Below, piece by piece: positions 37,758 to 46,623 of a stretch of DNA of 64,000 nt. Where the stretch lies: the NCBI RefSeq assembly GCF_900636325.1, contig NZ_LR134263.1, positions 2,294,001 to 2,358,000 of the forward strand, written 5' to 3'. This DNA is from Staphylococcus delphini. Lineage in GTDB: Bacteria; Bacillota; Bacilli; Staphylococcales; Staphylococcaceae. Below the pieces are notes generated by a model. It worked only from the letters and a program-made list of their open reading frames with translations. It was not told the DNA's origin and did no database searches. A program made the position numbers and the translations under genes. Numbering within the stretch: the stretch's first letter is position 1; each line of letters opens with the position of its first letter.

Positions 37758-38723
37758 CTACTTCTTTTCTTCATGAAATTCTGGCATTTCCACATTCGCT
37801 GCTTCCACAATATACTTCGGTCGTTGTTTCACTTCATAATAAATACGCCCAATATATTCACCGATGACACCAATCGAAACGAGTTGAATCCCACCAATAA
37901 AGAGCACTGCAGCAATAATAGTAAAGTAACCTGGTACGTCAACACCGTGAATGAGTGTATCAATAAAGAGATAAATAATATAAATCATACTGACACCAAA
38001 AATGAGGAGTCCTAAATAAATCATTGTACGGAGTGGCTTGTAATTAAAAGAAATTAAGCCATCTATCGCATAATTGAGCAAACTTCCGAATGACCATTTC
38101 GATTCACCCGCTTCACGCTCGACATTTTCATAATGAATGACCTTACTGTTGTAACCAATCCATGAAAAGAGTCCTTTTGAGAAGCGGTTGTACTCTTTCA
38201 AGCTGACGAGCGAACGGACGGCACGCTGACTTAACATTCTAAAATCACCGACACCATCTTCTAACTCTATATCCTCAATGAAATAATTGATCATTTTGTA
38301 ATATAAACGGGTTACCCATTTGCGCGATACATGTTCACCCGCCCGATTACGTTTGGCAATAGTTTGATCATAGCCTTCACGATACGCTTGGACCATTTCA
38401 GGTATCAACTCAGGCGGATGTTGTAAATCGGCGTCAATCATCACGACCACATCACAATCCGTACTATGTTCAAACCCTGCAATCATCGCAGCCTCTTTCC
38501 CGAAATTTCGACTAAATGAAATAAACTTCACATGGGGTGACTGTGCGGCTGCCTGTTGGAGAAGCGTCATCGTATCATCTTGACTCCCATCATCAACAAA
38601 CAACATGTCGTAATCATAAGTTTGGTCGACGCTATCTTTTTCTAGTATTTCTGTTAATTCTTGAATCGTTTGATGTAAGACGTCCGTTTCGTTAAAACAC
38701 GGGACAATCACACGTAATTTCAT
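37758..38723 (-). CDS. Family 2 glycosyltransferase, CsbB/GtrB-like
   Basis: A 321-residue inverting GT-A glycosyltransferase with two C-terminal membrane helices (IYLGLLIFGVSMIYIIYLFI and FTIIAAVLFIGGIQLVSIGVIG). Catalytic-domain marks: VIVPCFNETDVL, LFVDDGSQDDT, MIDADLQHPPE (DxD) and KRNRAGE. Such enzymes load a sugar on undecaprenyl phosphate; S. aureus CsbB does this with GlcNAc for LTA decoration, and this gene holds the corresponding position next to mpfA. Start: ATG at 38723 with TAGGTG upstream. The partner YfhO-like transferase is not in the window. Confidence 0.85.
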   Translation of the reverse strand: MKLRVIVPCFNETDVLHQTIQELTEILEKDSVDQTYDYDMLFVDDGSQDDTMTLLQQAAAQSPHVKFISFSRNFGKEAAMIAGFEHSTDCDVVVMIDADLQHPPELIPEMVQAYREGYDQTIAKRNRAGEHVSRKWVTRLYYKMINYFIEDIELEDGVGDFRMLSQRAVRSLVSLKEYNRFSKGLFSWIGYNSKVIHYENVEREAGESKWSFGSLLNYAIDGLISFNYKPLRTMIYLGLLIFGVSMIYIIYLFIDTLIHGVDVPGYFTIIAAVLFIGGIQLVSIGVIGEYIGRIYYEVKQRPKYIVEAANVEMPEFHEEKK

Positions 38724-38817
38724 TTTGTGCACCTACTCCATTAGCTTTTTTCTATCTACTATCCCTTGCTTCTGCCCCTTTGCATGAAAAACATAACTTT
38801 CACTCTCAAAATAAAAA

Positions 38818-38863
38818 AGCGGCATAGAATTCTAACGTTCACATTAGATTTCGTATGTCCGCT
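38818..38863 (-). terminator. Terminator of mpfA
   Basis: Stem agcggcatagaattctaa / ttagatttcgtatgtccgct (imperfect), with the A-run on plus giving a T-tail on minus. Confidence 0.75.
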
Positions 38864-38947
38864 CTACATAGAAACAATTACATAAAATGTTGTTCAGTTA
38901 CTTGTGCACATGTCTCCGATTGCTCTGACACACTTGCAATGACTCAT

Positions 38948-40303
38948 TTAGGATTCATCTTTTAAATAATCATCCTCGTCATCTTCATTTTTCATGCGTG
39001 CTTCGTTGTATTCGTAACGCAATAACACATGAATAATTTGATGGTTTTCAATTTCAGAAATCACCCAACGATCATGCACCGTATCGACAAAATCGTCTTG
39101 TTCGAGATCGGTGTTTTGCGCTTGAAGCCAACCCCCGATCGTATCAATATCTTCTGAATCTTCAAAGACAATGCCGAACATTTCTTCTAAGTCGCTGAGC
39201 AAGACACGTCCATTAATTTGGTATGTTTGCTCGTCTAACTTCACAATATCGTTCACTTCATCATCGTCAAACTCATCTCGAATTTCACCGACGATTTCCT
39301 CTAAAATATCTTCCATCGTTAAAATCCCAGCTGTACCACCGTATTCATCAATAATTAAACTGATGTGTACATGTTCGCGTTGCATACGTACAAGCGCATC
39401 ACTAATGCGTGTCGTCTCTGAAATCATTGGCAATTCATGAATATAGTTACTAATTTTAATCGGTACACCTGACGCGTATTCCGTTAAAAATTCTTTCACG
39501 TTTATAAAACCTTTAATGTGGTCTTTATCGCCGTCTTCCGTAATAGGATAACGTGTAAATTGATGTTCTTTAATCGTCTCCAGCAACTCATCAACATTAA
39601 AAGGTTCGTTCAGTGTAATCATTTGCGTACGCGGCACCATAATATCTTTCGCGTGGCGTTCGTCAAATGAAAAAATATTTTGCATATATGCGAGCTCAGT
39701 TTGGTTAATTTCACCACCATGATAGCTGTTATTCATAATGATTTTGAGTTCTTCTTCTGACATCGCTTCATTACCTGCATGGGGATCTGCACCAAAAATT
39801 CGAATGATAAAGCGCGCAGAACCATTCATTAACCAGATGAGCGGCTTCATAATCAATCCGAAATAGTACAGCGGTCTTGCATAAAGTAATGCGATACGGT
39901 CTGTATATTGAATCGCTAAACTTTTCGGTGCCAATTCACCAATCACGACATGAATGTATGTCACGACAGTAAAAGCCACTACAATCGATACCGTCATCAC
40001 TAGCGCATCCGGGATGTTCAACAGTTCGATGACCGGGTGTAAAATTCGTTCAAATAAAGGCTCACCTAACCAACCTAATCCAAGTGAAGTCACTGTAATC
40101 CCGAGTTGGCAGGCTGATAAATAATAATCTAAATTTGAAATCATTTTTTTCACGACACGTGCATTCCCATTTCCCTCAGCAATGAGTTGTTCCACACGTG
40201 AAGCTCTCACCTTTACTAATGCAAATTCAGAACCTACAAAGACTGTAGTTAAAGCAATTAATGCAAAAAATATAAATAAGTATAATATGGTCGTACTATC
40301 CAA
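38948..40303 (-). CDS. mpfA: Magnesium efflux/protection protein, CNNM/CorC family
   Basis: A 451-residue protein. DUF21 membrane domain (residues 1-190, with [15 protein letters not shown] and [20 protein letters not shown]), a CBS pair (about 205-335, with [12 protein letters not shown] and [16 protein letters not shown]) and a C-terminal CorC/HlyC domain (about 345-430). S. aureus MpfA, close to this in sequence and place, protects against high magnesium. Start is TTG at 40303: an in-frame TAA precedes it directly. The best Shine-Dalgarno is 23 bases upstream behind a hairpin (see separate entry), an unusual initiation region. Confidence 0.88.
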   Translation of the reverse strand: MDSTTILYLFIFFALIALTTVFVGSEFALVKVRASRVEQLIAEGNGNARVVKKMISNLDYYLSACQLGITVTSLGLGWLGEPLFERILHPVIELLNIPDALVMTVSIVVAFTVVTYIHVVIGELAPKSLAIQYTDRIALLYARPLYYFGLIMKPLIWLMNGSARFIIRIFGADPHAGNEAMSEEELKIIMNNSYHGGEINQTELAYMQNIFSFDERHAKDIMVPRTQMITLNEPFNVDELLETIKEHQFTRYPITEDGDKDHIKGFINVKEFLTEYASGVPIKISNYIHELPMISETTRISDALVRMQREHVHISLIIDEYGGTAGILTMEDILEEIVGEIRDEFDDDEVNDIVKLDEQTYQINGRVLLSDLEEMFGIVFEDSEDIDTIGGWLQAQNTDLEQDDFVDTVHDRWVISEIENHQIIHVLLRYEYNEARMKNEDDEDDYLKDES

Positions 40304-40396
40304 TTAGTTCCCTATTAGATAGGGATTCACCTCCGTTAATTGACATCGCCCAATAGAAAGCGATGTTGTATTGATTTGGCTATAGCGACAAGTCAT
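40304..40396 (-). CDS. Possible 30-residue leader peptide before mpfA
   Basis: An ATG frame of 30 codons (begins MTCRYSQINTTS, ends PYLIGN) whose TAA stop touches the TTG start of mpfA (TAATTG), so translation could be coupled. A modest AGGA lies about 11 bases before the ATG. Its 3' part contains the mpfA Shine-Dalgarno and hairpin, so those bases may be constrained for RNA reasons. Not recognised; whether it is translated is open. Confidence 0.4.
   Translation of the reverse strand: MTCRYSQINTTSLSIGRCQLTEVNPYLIGN
40310..40366 (-). promoter_or_regulatory. Structured translation-initiation leader of mpfA
   Basis: On the minus strand: hairpin acatcgc/gcgatgt (40343-40366), then an exposed Shine-Dalgarno ggaggtga (40334-40327), then a perfect hairpin ccctat-cta-ataggg (40324-40310), then the TTG at 40303. 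The linear gap from SD to start is 23 bases, too long; taking out the 15-base hairpin leaves 8, which is optimal. The structure may thus set initiation efficiency. Confidence 0.6.
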
Positions 40397-40680
40397 ATTC
40401 ACATTTCCTAAATCCTTCCCATTGAGCAACCTCCAGACACAAAAATATTAATTTTATCATATCATATCTTTGAGTGAAATTATACTATGAACCTGTGAGA
40501 CTTGAGACCCATTTTGTTCAGATTACGTTTTATCCTTGTTTTATTTTGATTGACTCCCTTTATTGCTACGTACCCTATGTTAATACGTGTGGCGACACAG
40601 TACATCGAACGCATTTTGAAGTTGAGAGACGATTTCTGACATCTTGAGCCTCAAACTTTTCCCAAACACTAAAAAAAAAC

Positions 40681-41310
40681 ACACGGGGATGGGACATAAA
40701 AATTTTTGATGCTATTGATGCAATATTTTTGTTAAACTTGCCCTCCCTATGATTTGTGGCTTTATATTGCCTTCATGGCTTCGCGTTCCTAGGGGAGGTT
40801 GTGACAAAAGCGCTTAGGATTTGAGCAGAACCGAGCGATGAGCAAAATTGATTTCCAAATTTTGCCGAAATCGCGGGAGTTCTGTCGAAAATCCTGCTTT
40901 TGGAACACCGTTTATTGATTCCCAGCGCACCCATTCATTGTGGATTTTGGGAGCAGTACAGAAATCTCATGTGTAACAAAGATTTCGTCGTACTGCCCCC
41001 GCAAGGCTGACTAGACTTCTCAAAAGCATGCGCATTGAGAAGCCAGACAGCTACTGCGTTAAACGGTAGTCAGTTTTAAAGTAAAGAAGTGACTGCTAGC
41101 AGTATGCACGTCGCCCCTCAGGAGTCTCAGCCTTCTGGGCACTCTTACATCAAAAGTAATGACTTAGGGCAAGTTTTTGAAATGAAGAAAATCAATAGCA
41201 TCATTTTTTATATCTCATTCACACTCATTTTTCAACTACTTTAAAGTCATTAATGAATCAGAAATCTATGAATGGCTTGAGGCTTAATTTTTCCAAGCCC
41301 CATCCCTTGG
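40681..41310. repeat. Large composite intergenic repeat, copy D
   Basis: The outer parts (40681-40795 and 41114-41310) match copy C and are partly self-complementary (gatgctattgat / atcaatagcatc; aaacttgccct / agggcaagttt). The centre (40796-41113) is unrelated to copy C and holds stacked hairpins: aggatttgagcagaac/gttctgtcgaaaatcct, gcagtacagaaatct/agatttcgtcgtactgc, cttctcaa/ttgagaag, agtca/tgact. The centre resembles the dispersed GGGACAGAAAT...GACTAGA repeat of other staphylococci. Confidence 0.7.
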
Positions 41311-41333
41311 TATACACAACAAAATATAGTAAA

Positions 41334-41363
41334 GGAGCTGAGGAAACTTAATTTCCCAGCTCC
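41334..41363 (-). terminator. Terminator of fruRKA operon
   Basis: Stem ggagctgaggaaa / tttcccagctcc, just past fruA. Confidence 0.7.
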
Positions 41364-41383
41364 ATATGTCTCTTCAAAAATGT

Positions 41384-43282
41384 CTATGCTTTATTGGGTG
41401 ATTGTTTGATGATACCGTAAATCACCGCACCGACAACTGCACCAATTAAAATGGCAAGCAGTGTGAGTAATGCGTGACTTGGGTCTGTACCAATAATCAC
41501 GACTAAACCACCGTGTGGCGCGTTAATATTTGAACCGAATAGTAACGCAAGTCCACCAGCAACACCTGAACCGATCATCATTGACGGAATGACACGTAAT
41601 GGGTCTGCCGCCGCAAACGGAATAGCCCCTTCAGTAATAAAGCTTGCCCCCATGACAAAGTTAGGAATGATTGAACCGCGTTGTTCTTTAGTAAATTTAG
41701 AACGGAAAATCATCATCGCTATCGCAAGTGCAATTGGGGGTGCCATACCGCCAACCATTGCTGCTGTAATCGGTGCTGTATTGCCTGCTGTTAACGCTGC
41801 AGTACTGAACACGTAAGCGGCTTTGTTGAATGGACCACCCATGTCAATCGCCATCATTGCACCGAGTACGATACCGAGAATGACCACATTGCTACCTGAT
41901 AAGTTGTTCAATCCTGAAATTAAAGCATTGTTTAACCATGCAGCAGGTGTATTGAATACGTAAATCATCAATAAGCCTGTGACAGTAACAGAAACGATTG
42001 GGTAAATCAATGTTGGTTTAAGCCCTTCTAACATTTGCGGGAAGTTTTGCGTTGCTTTCTTAATTCCTTGTGTTAAATAACCGGCTAAGAAACCAGCAAT
42101 AATGCCACCTAAAAATCCTGAGCCACCAGAGACTGCAAGCATACCCCCTACAAGACCTGCTGCGAAACCTGGTTTGTCAGCAATACTACGTGCAATGTAA
42201 CCCGCTAAAATTGGGATGATTAACGCAAATGCACTCTTATTCCCGATGTTCCATAATGTTTCAGCAAACGCATTATATTCCGGACTTTTCGGATCCATCG
42301 CATTTGGTCCAATCATAAATACAATCGCCATTAAAATACCACCCGCAATAACAAGCGGCAACATGTTCGACACACCATTCATCAAGTGTTTGTAAATCGC
42401 TTTACCGACACTTAATTTTTCATCTTCGTCATTTGCGCTTTGACGATTGTCAGCTACGAATGGTTTACGCGTTGTATCTAATGCTGTGTTAATTAATGAT
42501 TCTGGGCGTTTAATCCCATCAGCTACAGGAACTTGAACCACGTTTTTACCATTAAAACGGTTGGTTTCAACGTGAACGTCCGCCGCAACAATCACACCTG
42601 TCGCACGTTCGATATCTTCTTGCGTTAATCTGTTTTTAATACCACTCGCGCCGTTTGTTTCGACTTTAATGTTAATACCCATTTCTTCAGCTTGTTTTTT
42701 CAAAGCATCACGTGCCATATACGTATGTGCAATACCTGTTGTGCAAGCTGTCACCGCAAGAATATAAGGTTCATCATTGTCTACAGGTGCAGGTTCAGCC
42801 GTTGTTTCTGTGTCTTCATCTGTTGCTTCATCATCTGCTTTATTAATAATTGCAAGTACTTCCTCAGGTGAATCCGCTTCTAATAAACCTTGACGTACAC
42901 TTTCGTCCATTAAAACACTCGATAATTTGGCTAAAGCATCTAAATGTGTTTGCGCGCCTGTCGCTGGTGCAGCAATCATAAAGAATAAATGTGCCGGTTG
43001 CATGTCTAAACTGTCGTAGTCAACACCTGCTTTAGACTTACCGAATGCGATCGCTGGTGTTTTAACCGCTTCTACTTTCGCATGTGGAATCGCAATCCCT
43101 TCACCGATACCTGTTGAACTTTGTTGTTCGCGTTTGTGAATCGCTGCAATATAGTCATCTAAGTGATTTAATTTTCCTGCTTGATTTAATTGTTGTGCGA
43201 GCTCGTCAATGGCACCCTCTTTCGTCGTCGCTGAAAGGTCCATTGCGATTGTTTCTTTTGTGAGTAACTCAGTAATTCTCAT
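41384..43282 (-). CDS. fruA: PTS fructose transporter, EIIABC
   Basis: A 632-residue membrane enzyme that imports fructose with phosphorylation to fructose-1-phosphate. Order: EIIA (about 1-145, active His in GIAIPHAKVEAV), acidic linker, EIIB (about 170-265, active Cys in VTACTTGIAHTYMA), EIIC (about 295-630, multi-helix; GGPFNKAAYVF and TEGAIPFAAADP). Start: ATG at 43282, with GAGGAGGGG before; begins 1 base after fruK. Last gene of fruR-fruK-fruA. Confidence 0.95.
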   Translation of the reverse strand: MRITELLTKETIAMDLSATTKEGAIDELAQQLNQAGKLNHLDDYIAAIHKREQQSSTGIGEGIAIPHAKVEAVKTPAIAFGKSKAGVDYDSLDMQPAHLFFMIAAPATGAQTHLDALAKLSSVLMDESVRQGLLEADSPEEVLAIINKADDEATDEDTETTAEPAPVDNDEPYILAVTACTTGIAHTYMARDALKKQAEEMGINIKVETNGASGIKNRLTQEDIERATGVIVAADVHVETNRFNGKNVVQVPVADGIKRPESLINTALDTTRKPFVADNRQSANDEDEKLSVGKAIYKHLMNGVSNMLPLVIAGGILMAIVFMIGPNAMDPKSPEYNAFAETLWNIGNKSAFALIIPILAGYIARSIADKPGFAAGLVGGMLAVSGGSGFLGGIIAGFLAGYLTQGIKKATQNFPQMLEGLKPTLIYPIVSVTVTGLLMIYVFNTPAAWLNNALISGLNNLSGSNVVILGIVLGAMMAIDMGGPFNKAAYVFSTAALTAGNTAPITAAMVGGMAPPIALAIAMMIFRSKFTKEQRGSIIPNFVMGASFITEGAIPFAAADPLRVIPSMMIGSGVAGGLALLFGSNINAPHGGLVVIIGTDPSHALLTLLAILIGAVVGAVIYGIIKQSPNKA

Positions 43283-43283
43283 G

Positions 43284-44207
43284 TTACCCCTCCTCATTAA
43301 GTGGTTGAATCGTCACATGTGCTTGGAGTTCTTGAATCGTGTCATATTGTGCTAAATCATCGTTAAAGGCTGTCGCAGAACCTGATGCAATGGCTAATGT
43401 GAGTGCTTCAGGTAACGCGAGGTTTTGTGAAAGCCCTGCAATCATTCCGGCTACTGTACTATCACCAGCGCCGACTGTATTGACAACTTGACCTTGTGGC
43501 GCTTGAATTTTGTAAGCCACTTCTCGATCCGCATAAATCGCACCAGCACCACCAAGTGATACGATAACGGATTGTGCGCCTTTATCAACTAAACGGCGGG
43601 CATACATTAACACGTCTTGGTCTGTCTCTATCTTCGTGTTAAACATTGCTTCAAGTTCGTGTTGATTTGGTTTAATAAATAAAGGTTGATACGGCAAAAT
43701 CCCTTCGATTAAAGACTTTTCAGCATCAACGACAAGTTTTGCACCTGTTTGTTGTGTGATTTTTGCAATATCGATATAAATCGTATCCGGCAAACTTGAA
43801 GGCACACTTCCGGCGACAACGACAATATCATCTGAAGTCGTCGCTTGAAGTTGTTCGAATAACGTCGCCACTTGGGCCTCAGTAATATGTGGGCCTGCTG
43901 CGTTAATTTCTGTTTCAGTTTGACTCTTCAACTTCACATTGATGCGCGTATCTTCATCAACTTGTGTAAATGCCGTATGAATTCCTTCTGCTTTTAAAGT
44001 GTTTTCGATAAAATGACCTGGAAAGCCACCGATAAACCCTAAAGCTGTTGAAGGGACTTGTAATGTTTGTAAGACACGAGAAACGTTGATCCCTTTACCA
44101 CCCGCAAATTTCGCGGTGGCCGTCGTACGATTCAACGCACCCGCAGCAAAATCATCTACAAACATGACATAATCAATAGATGGATTGAATGTCACTGTAT
44201 AAATCAT
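43284..44207 (-). CDS. fruK: 1-phosphofructokinase
   Basis: A 307-residue PfkB-family sugar kinase that phosphorylates fructose-1-phosphate to fructose-1,6-bisphosphate. Seen: TVTFNPSIDYVMFVDDF, KFAGGKGINVSRVL, and the catalytic-base motif NTVGAGDSTVAGMIAGL. Of two adjacent ATGs, 44207 has the better spacing to AGGAGG. It overlaps the fruR stop (TGATG), indicating coupling. Tagatose-6-phosphate kinase is a related family, but gene context favours FruK. Confidence 0.93.
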   Translation of the reverse strand: MIYTVTFNPSIDYVMFVDDFAAGALNRTTATAKFAGGKGINVSRVLQTLQVPSTALGFIGGFPGHFIENTLKAEGIHTAFTQVDEDTRINVKLKSQTETEINAAGPHITEAQVATLFEQLQATTSDDIVVVAGSVPSSLPDTIYIDIAKITQQTGAKLVVDAEKSLIEGILPYQPLFIKPNQHELEAMFNTKIETDQDVLMYARRLVDKGAQSVIVSLGGAGAIYADREVAYKIQAPQGQVVNTVGAGDSTVAGMIAGLSQNLALPEALTLAIASGSATAFNDDLAQYDTIQELQAHVTIQPLNEEG

Positions 44208-44968
44208 CATTTGCCTCCTAATATTTCAAAATGATTGTCATAAATATCAAAATGACGCATATGACGTGCTTTTTCTGAAGTAATTAAAATCGGTTGCTCT
44301 GTCGCGTGAATCGCCGCTAAGTATTGCTGATTGAACTTTGATGCATCCGCAAGTATATACACTTGTTGCGCGTGTTGCATGGCTGTCTCTTTCACGATCG
44401 CCTCACGTTCATCCGGTGTCGTGAGCCCTGCTTCACAGTCGATACCATTCACACCTAGAAATACTTTATTAAAGCGATAATGTTGTAAGAACGAGACTGC
44501 ACGACTACCGACTACCGCCAAAGTGTTCGCCTTCACATCGCCACCGATAATTTTAGTCGCGATCCCTTTTTTCAATAACTCTTCAACGTGTGTTAACCCA
44601 TTCGTAATCACCGTAATGTCTTTCGCCGTTAAAAAAGGAATCATTTCTAAAGTTGTAGAACCGGCATCTAAATACAAACAATCACCATCATTCACTAGCT
44701 GTGCCGCTCTTTTCGCAATTTCCACCTTTTCTTCAATATGCTGTGTACGTTTCTCATGAAGTTCAGGTTCCTTTTGTTCGCTAATTAACTTTGCGCCCCC
44801 GTGCACACGCGTCAACTTGCCATCGTCTTGGAGTTTCGATAAGTCACGTCGAATTGTGGAAGCACTTGAGCCCGTATATTCCATTAAATGTTGTAATGAT
44901 AGGAATTGATGTTGTTCCAATGCAGTGAGTATAAGTTCATGCCTTTTTTCCGTTAACAACTTTATCAC
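44207..44968 (-). CDS. fruR: DeoR-family regulator of the fructose operon
   Basis: A 253-residue DeoR/GlpR-type regulator. N-terminal winged helix (ILTALEQHQFLSLQHLM..., recognition segment SASTIRRDLSKLQDDGKL) and a C-terminal sugar-phosphate-sensing domain (DAGSTTLEMIPFL, ITNGLTHVEELL, LGVNGIDCEAGLTTPDEREA). It likely responds to fructose-1-phosphate. First gene of the operon, so it regulates itself too; three TGACTGA sites lie upstream. Confidence 0.9.
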   Translation of the reverse strand: MIKLLTEKRHELILTALEQHQFLSLQHLMEYTGSSASTIRRDLSKLQDDGKLTRVHGGAKLISEQKEPELHEKRTQHIEEKVEIAKRAAQLVNDGDCLYLDAGSTTLEMIPFLTAKDITVITNGLTHVEELLKKGIATKIIGGDVKANTLAVVGSRAVSFLQHYRFNKVFLGVNGIDCEAGLTTPDEREAIVKETAMQHAQQVYILADASKFNQQYLAAIHATEQPILITSEKARHMRHFDIYDNHFEILGGK

Positions 44969-44982
44969 CTCAATTTAGTTAC

Positions 44983-45011
44983 ATTATAGTGTATCCGTTT
45001 TCATTAATCAA
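44983..45011 (-). promoter_or_regulatory. Promoter of fruR-fruK-fruA
   Basis: On minus: TTGATT (45011-45006), 17-base spacer, TATAAT (44988-44983); the -10 is perfect. It lies 15-43 bases before fruR. Confidence 0.75.
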
Positions 45012-45037
45012 CCATTTTCGTTCATAATTTTTCAAAA

Positions 45038-45085
45038 TCAGTCATATATAGGTGAGGAATGACAAAAATCAGTCACATTCAGTCA
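45038..45085 (-). promoter_or_regulatory. Candidate FruR binding sites
   Basis: The heptamer TGACTGA (minus strand) occurs at 45044-45038, 45075-45069 and 45085-45079, the first two followed by TTTT. They sit 27-74 bases upstream of the -35. Direct repeats of this kind are usual for DeoR-family regulators; position upstream rather than over the promoter would allow activation or looping. Confidence 0.6.
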
Positions 45086-45222
45086 AAAAGAGCATTGGAA
45101 TTTTTCACTTTGCTCTTCATTCAGCCATGACAATCAATATGAATCGTTATGTCGTCGTGCTATGATAGGGTTAAAGGGATTACATCTAATCAATGAACAA
45201 TTCAAAAAGGAGCGTGACAGAT

Positions 45223-45432
45223 TTGAAAACGGATAACCTCGATGAAGCATTGAATGGTATCGGCATTTTGGATTTGATTTTTGTTGTTCCTTTCTTTGTA
45301 CTCTTTTCTTATCTACCATCAGAACATGGGTGGCAATGGATCGTCAATATCATCATTGTCATACTCTGTGCGCTAGGTGCTGCGTATCTTTTCCATACGA
45401 TTAAGGCGCAGTTCAAAAGCAAACGTCATTGA
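45223..45432 (+). CDS. Small membrane protein, unknown
   Basis: A 69-residue protein with two helices (LDLIFVVPFFVLFSYL and IVNIIIVILCALGAAYLF) and a basic tail (KSKRH). Start taken as TTG at 45223, preceded by aaaggag at about 10 bases; an ATG at 45193 lies before that ribosome site. Divergent from fruR. Not recognised. Confidence 0.6.
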   Translation: MKTDNLDEALNGIGILDLIFVVPFFVLFSYLPSEHGWQWIVNIIIVILCALGAAYLFHTIKAQFKSKRH

Positions 45433-45543
45433 AAAATTAAGATGGCGAGTATTATCATCATGACCACGTGATTCCATCGAAATGGTTTCAATCTTTTGTT
45501 AAAGTAATCATAGATAAATAGGAGATTGAAGGAGGACGTGGTG

Positions 45544-45747
45544 ATGCTAAAAAGTAAAAAAGCACGGCTGACATCGCTAGTCATTTCTCTAGTGATTTTT
45601 ATAGGTTTTGTCGTACTAGACATTTATAATATTATGACGAAAGAATCGAATATTGCACTCATATTAAGTGTTGTTAGCTTACTCATTTTCTGGACATTTA
45701 TTATCATTGACATTTACATCATATACAAGCTTAAACAAGAAGCGTGA
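45544..45747 (+). CDS. Small membrane protein, unknown
   Basis: A 67-residue protein with two hydrophobic helices (LTSLVISLVIFIGFVVLDIY and ALILSVVSLLIFWTFIIIDI) and basic ends. A strong gaaggagg lies 6-8 bases before the ATG. The stop codon is inside the left arm of the terminator hairpin. About 110 bases after the preceding small gene, so they may share a transcript. Not recognised. Confidence 0.6.
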   Translation: MLKSKKARLTSLVISLVIFIGFVVLDIYNIMTKESNIALILSVVSLLIFWTFIIIDIYIIYKLKQEA

Positions 45748-45780
45748 CCGACTTTTTCGTCGCATCACGCTTCTTGTTTA
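45732..45780. terminator. Bidirectional hairpin overlapping a stop codon
   Basis: A perfect 16-bp stem, taaacaagaagcgtga / tcacgcttcttgttta. It lies between two converging small genes and includes the stop of the left one. T-runs are short on both sides. Confidence 0.75.
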
Positions 45781-45792
45781 TATGCTATGATT

Positions 45793-45969
45793 TTAATAAC
45801 GTTCGTACGCGTAAGAACCAATGACTGCACCAGCTGGAATACCGATAAATGGTGTGAAAATCATACTTAACAACACCATTGACACAATCATAATCACAAA
45901 ACTTTTAGAACCGACCTTCATATCTAACAAATTTTCTTTAATACGGTCAAAATAATCTCTGACTTTCAT
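45793..45969 (-). CDS. Small membrane protein, unknown (58 residues)
   Basis: A short frame beginning MKVRDYFDRIKENLLDMKVG, with a long hydrophobic middle (SFVIMIVSMVLLSMIFTPFIGIP) and ending GSYAYERY. The amphipathic start plus membrane segment looks like a real protein, and the hairpin just past its stop supports a gene. The ribosome site is weak (GTAAGTG). Not recognised. Confidence 0.55.
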   Translation of the reverse strand: MKVRDYFDRIKENLLDMKVGSKSFVIMIVSMVLLSMIFTPFIGIPAGAVIGSYAYERY

Positions 45970-46121
45970 CACTTACAACTCGATATTTAGAATTTTTTAA
46001 CTTCGCTACATCCTTATAATATCTCACGAATCGCATTGTATACATGAGTCCCGGGGCCTATATCAATGTCAGACATTTGTTGTATATGGCAGATGTTCCA
46101 AAGTATCACGCCTATTCCAAA

Positions 46122-46601
46122 TTACTGAATGACCTGCTTCACTTCAGCATGACTCATCTCAATTAAATCATGCGGCGCTAAGCCCATTTGTACGCCGCGT
46201 TGTCCCGCACTCACAAAGACCCTGTCGAGCAGCTCTATCGTACCATTAATGACTGTTGGAAAATGGGTCTTCATTCCAATCGGCGAGCAACCTCCACGTA
46301 CATAGCCTGTCACTTTTTTCAAATCGTCGAGTGGCATCAAGTGCAATTTCTTTTCGTTTACCGCTGCCGCTGCTGCTTTCATATCTAAATGTGCTGTCAC
46401 CGGAATAACGAAAACAAAATGTTCATGGTTCGCATTTTCAAGAACGAGCGTTTTGTATACTTCTGCACTGTTTGCGTTAATTAGCGCTGCAACTTCATGA
46501 CCTTCAAGATGACCTTCGCCGACTTCAAACGTTCGAATCTCATAGTCTACTTTCGCTCTATCCAATTGACGCATCGCATTCGTTTTCTTTTGTTTCGCCA
46601 T
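46122..46601 (-). CDS. ybaK: Cys-tRNA(Pro) deacylase, YbaK/EbsC family
   Basis: A 159-residue trans-editing enzyme that hydrolyses Cys mischarged on tRNA-Pro. Seen: KTNAMRQLDRAKVDYE, EVYKTLVLEN with the functional Lys, FVFVIPVTAHLDMKAAAAA, and VRGGCSPIGMKTHFPTVI, the family hallmark. RBS AGAAGGT. It lies 22 bases downstream of the large glycosyl/glycerophosphotransferase gene, on the same strand. Confidence 0.9.
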   Translation of the reverse strand: MAKQKKTNAMRQLDRAKVDYEIRTFEVGEGHLEGHEVAALINANSAEVYKTLVLENANHEHFVFVIPVTAHLDMKAAAAAVNEKKLHLMPLDDLKKVTGYVRGGCSPIGMKTHFPTVINGTIELLDRVFVSAGQRGVQMGLAPHDLIEMSHAEVKQVIQ

Positions 46602-46623
46602 GAGTCTACCTTCTTTCTATCAT

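Noticed and set aside
40304-40460. Known magnesium (M-box) or manganese (yybP-ykoY) riboswitch before mpfA
   Set aside because: I do not see the conserved cores of these classes; only simple hairpins and a small frame can be supported.
45001-45120. Catabolite (cre) site in the fru promoter region
   Set aside because: No convincing match to the cre consensus; the repeated TGACTGA motifs are a better explanation.
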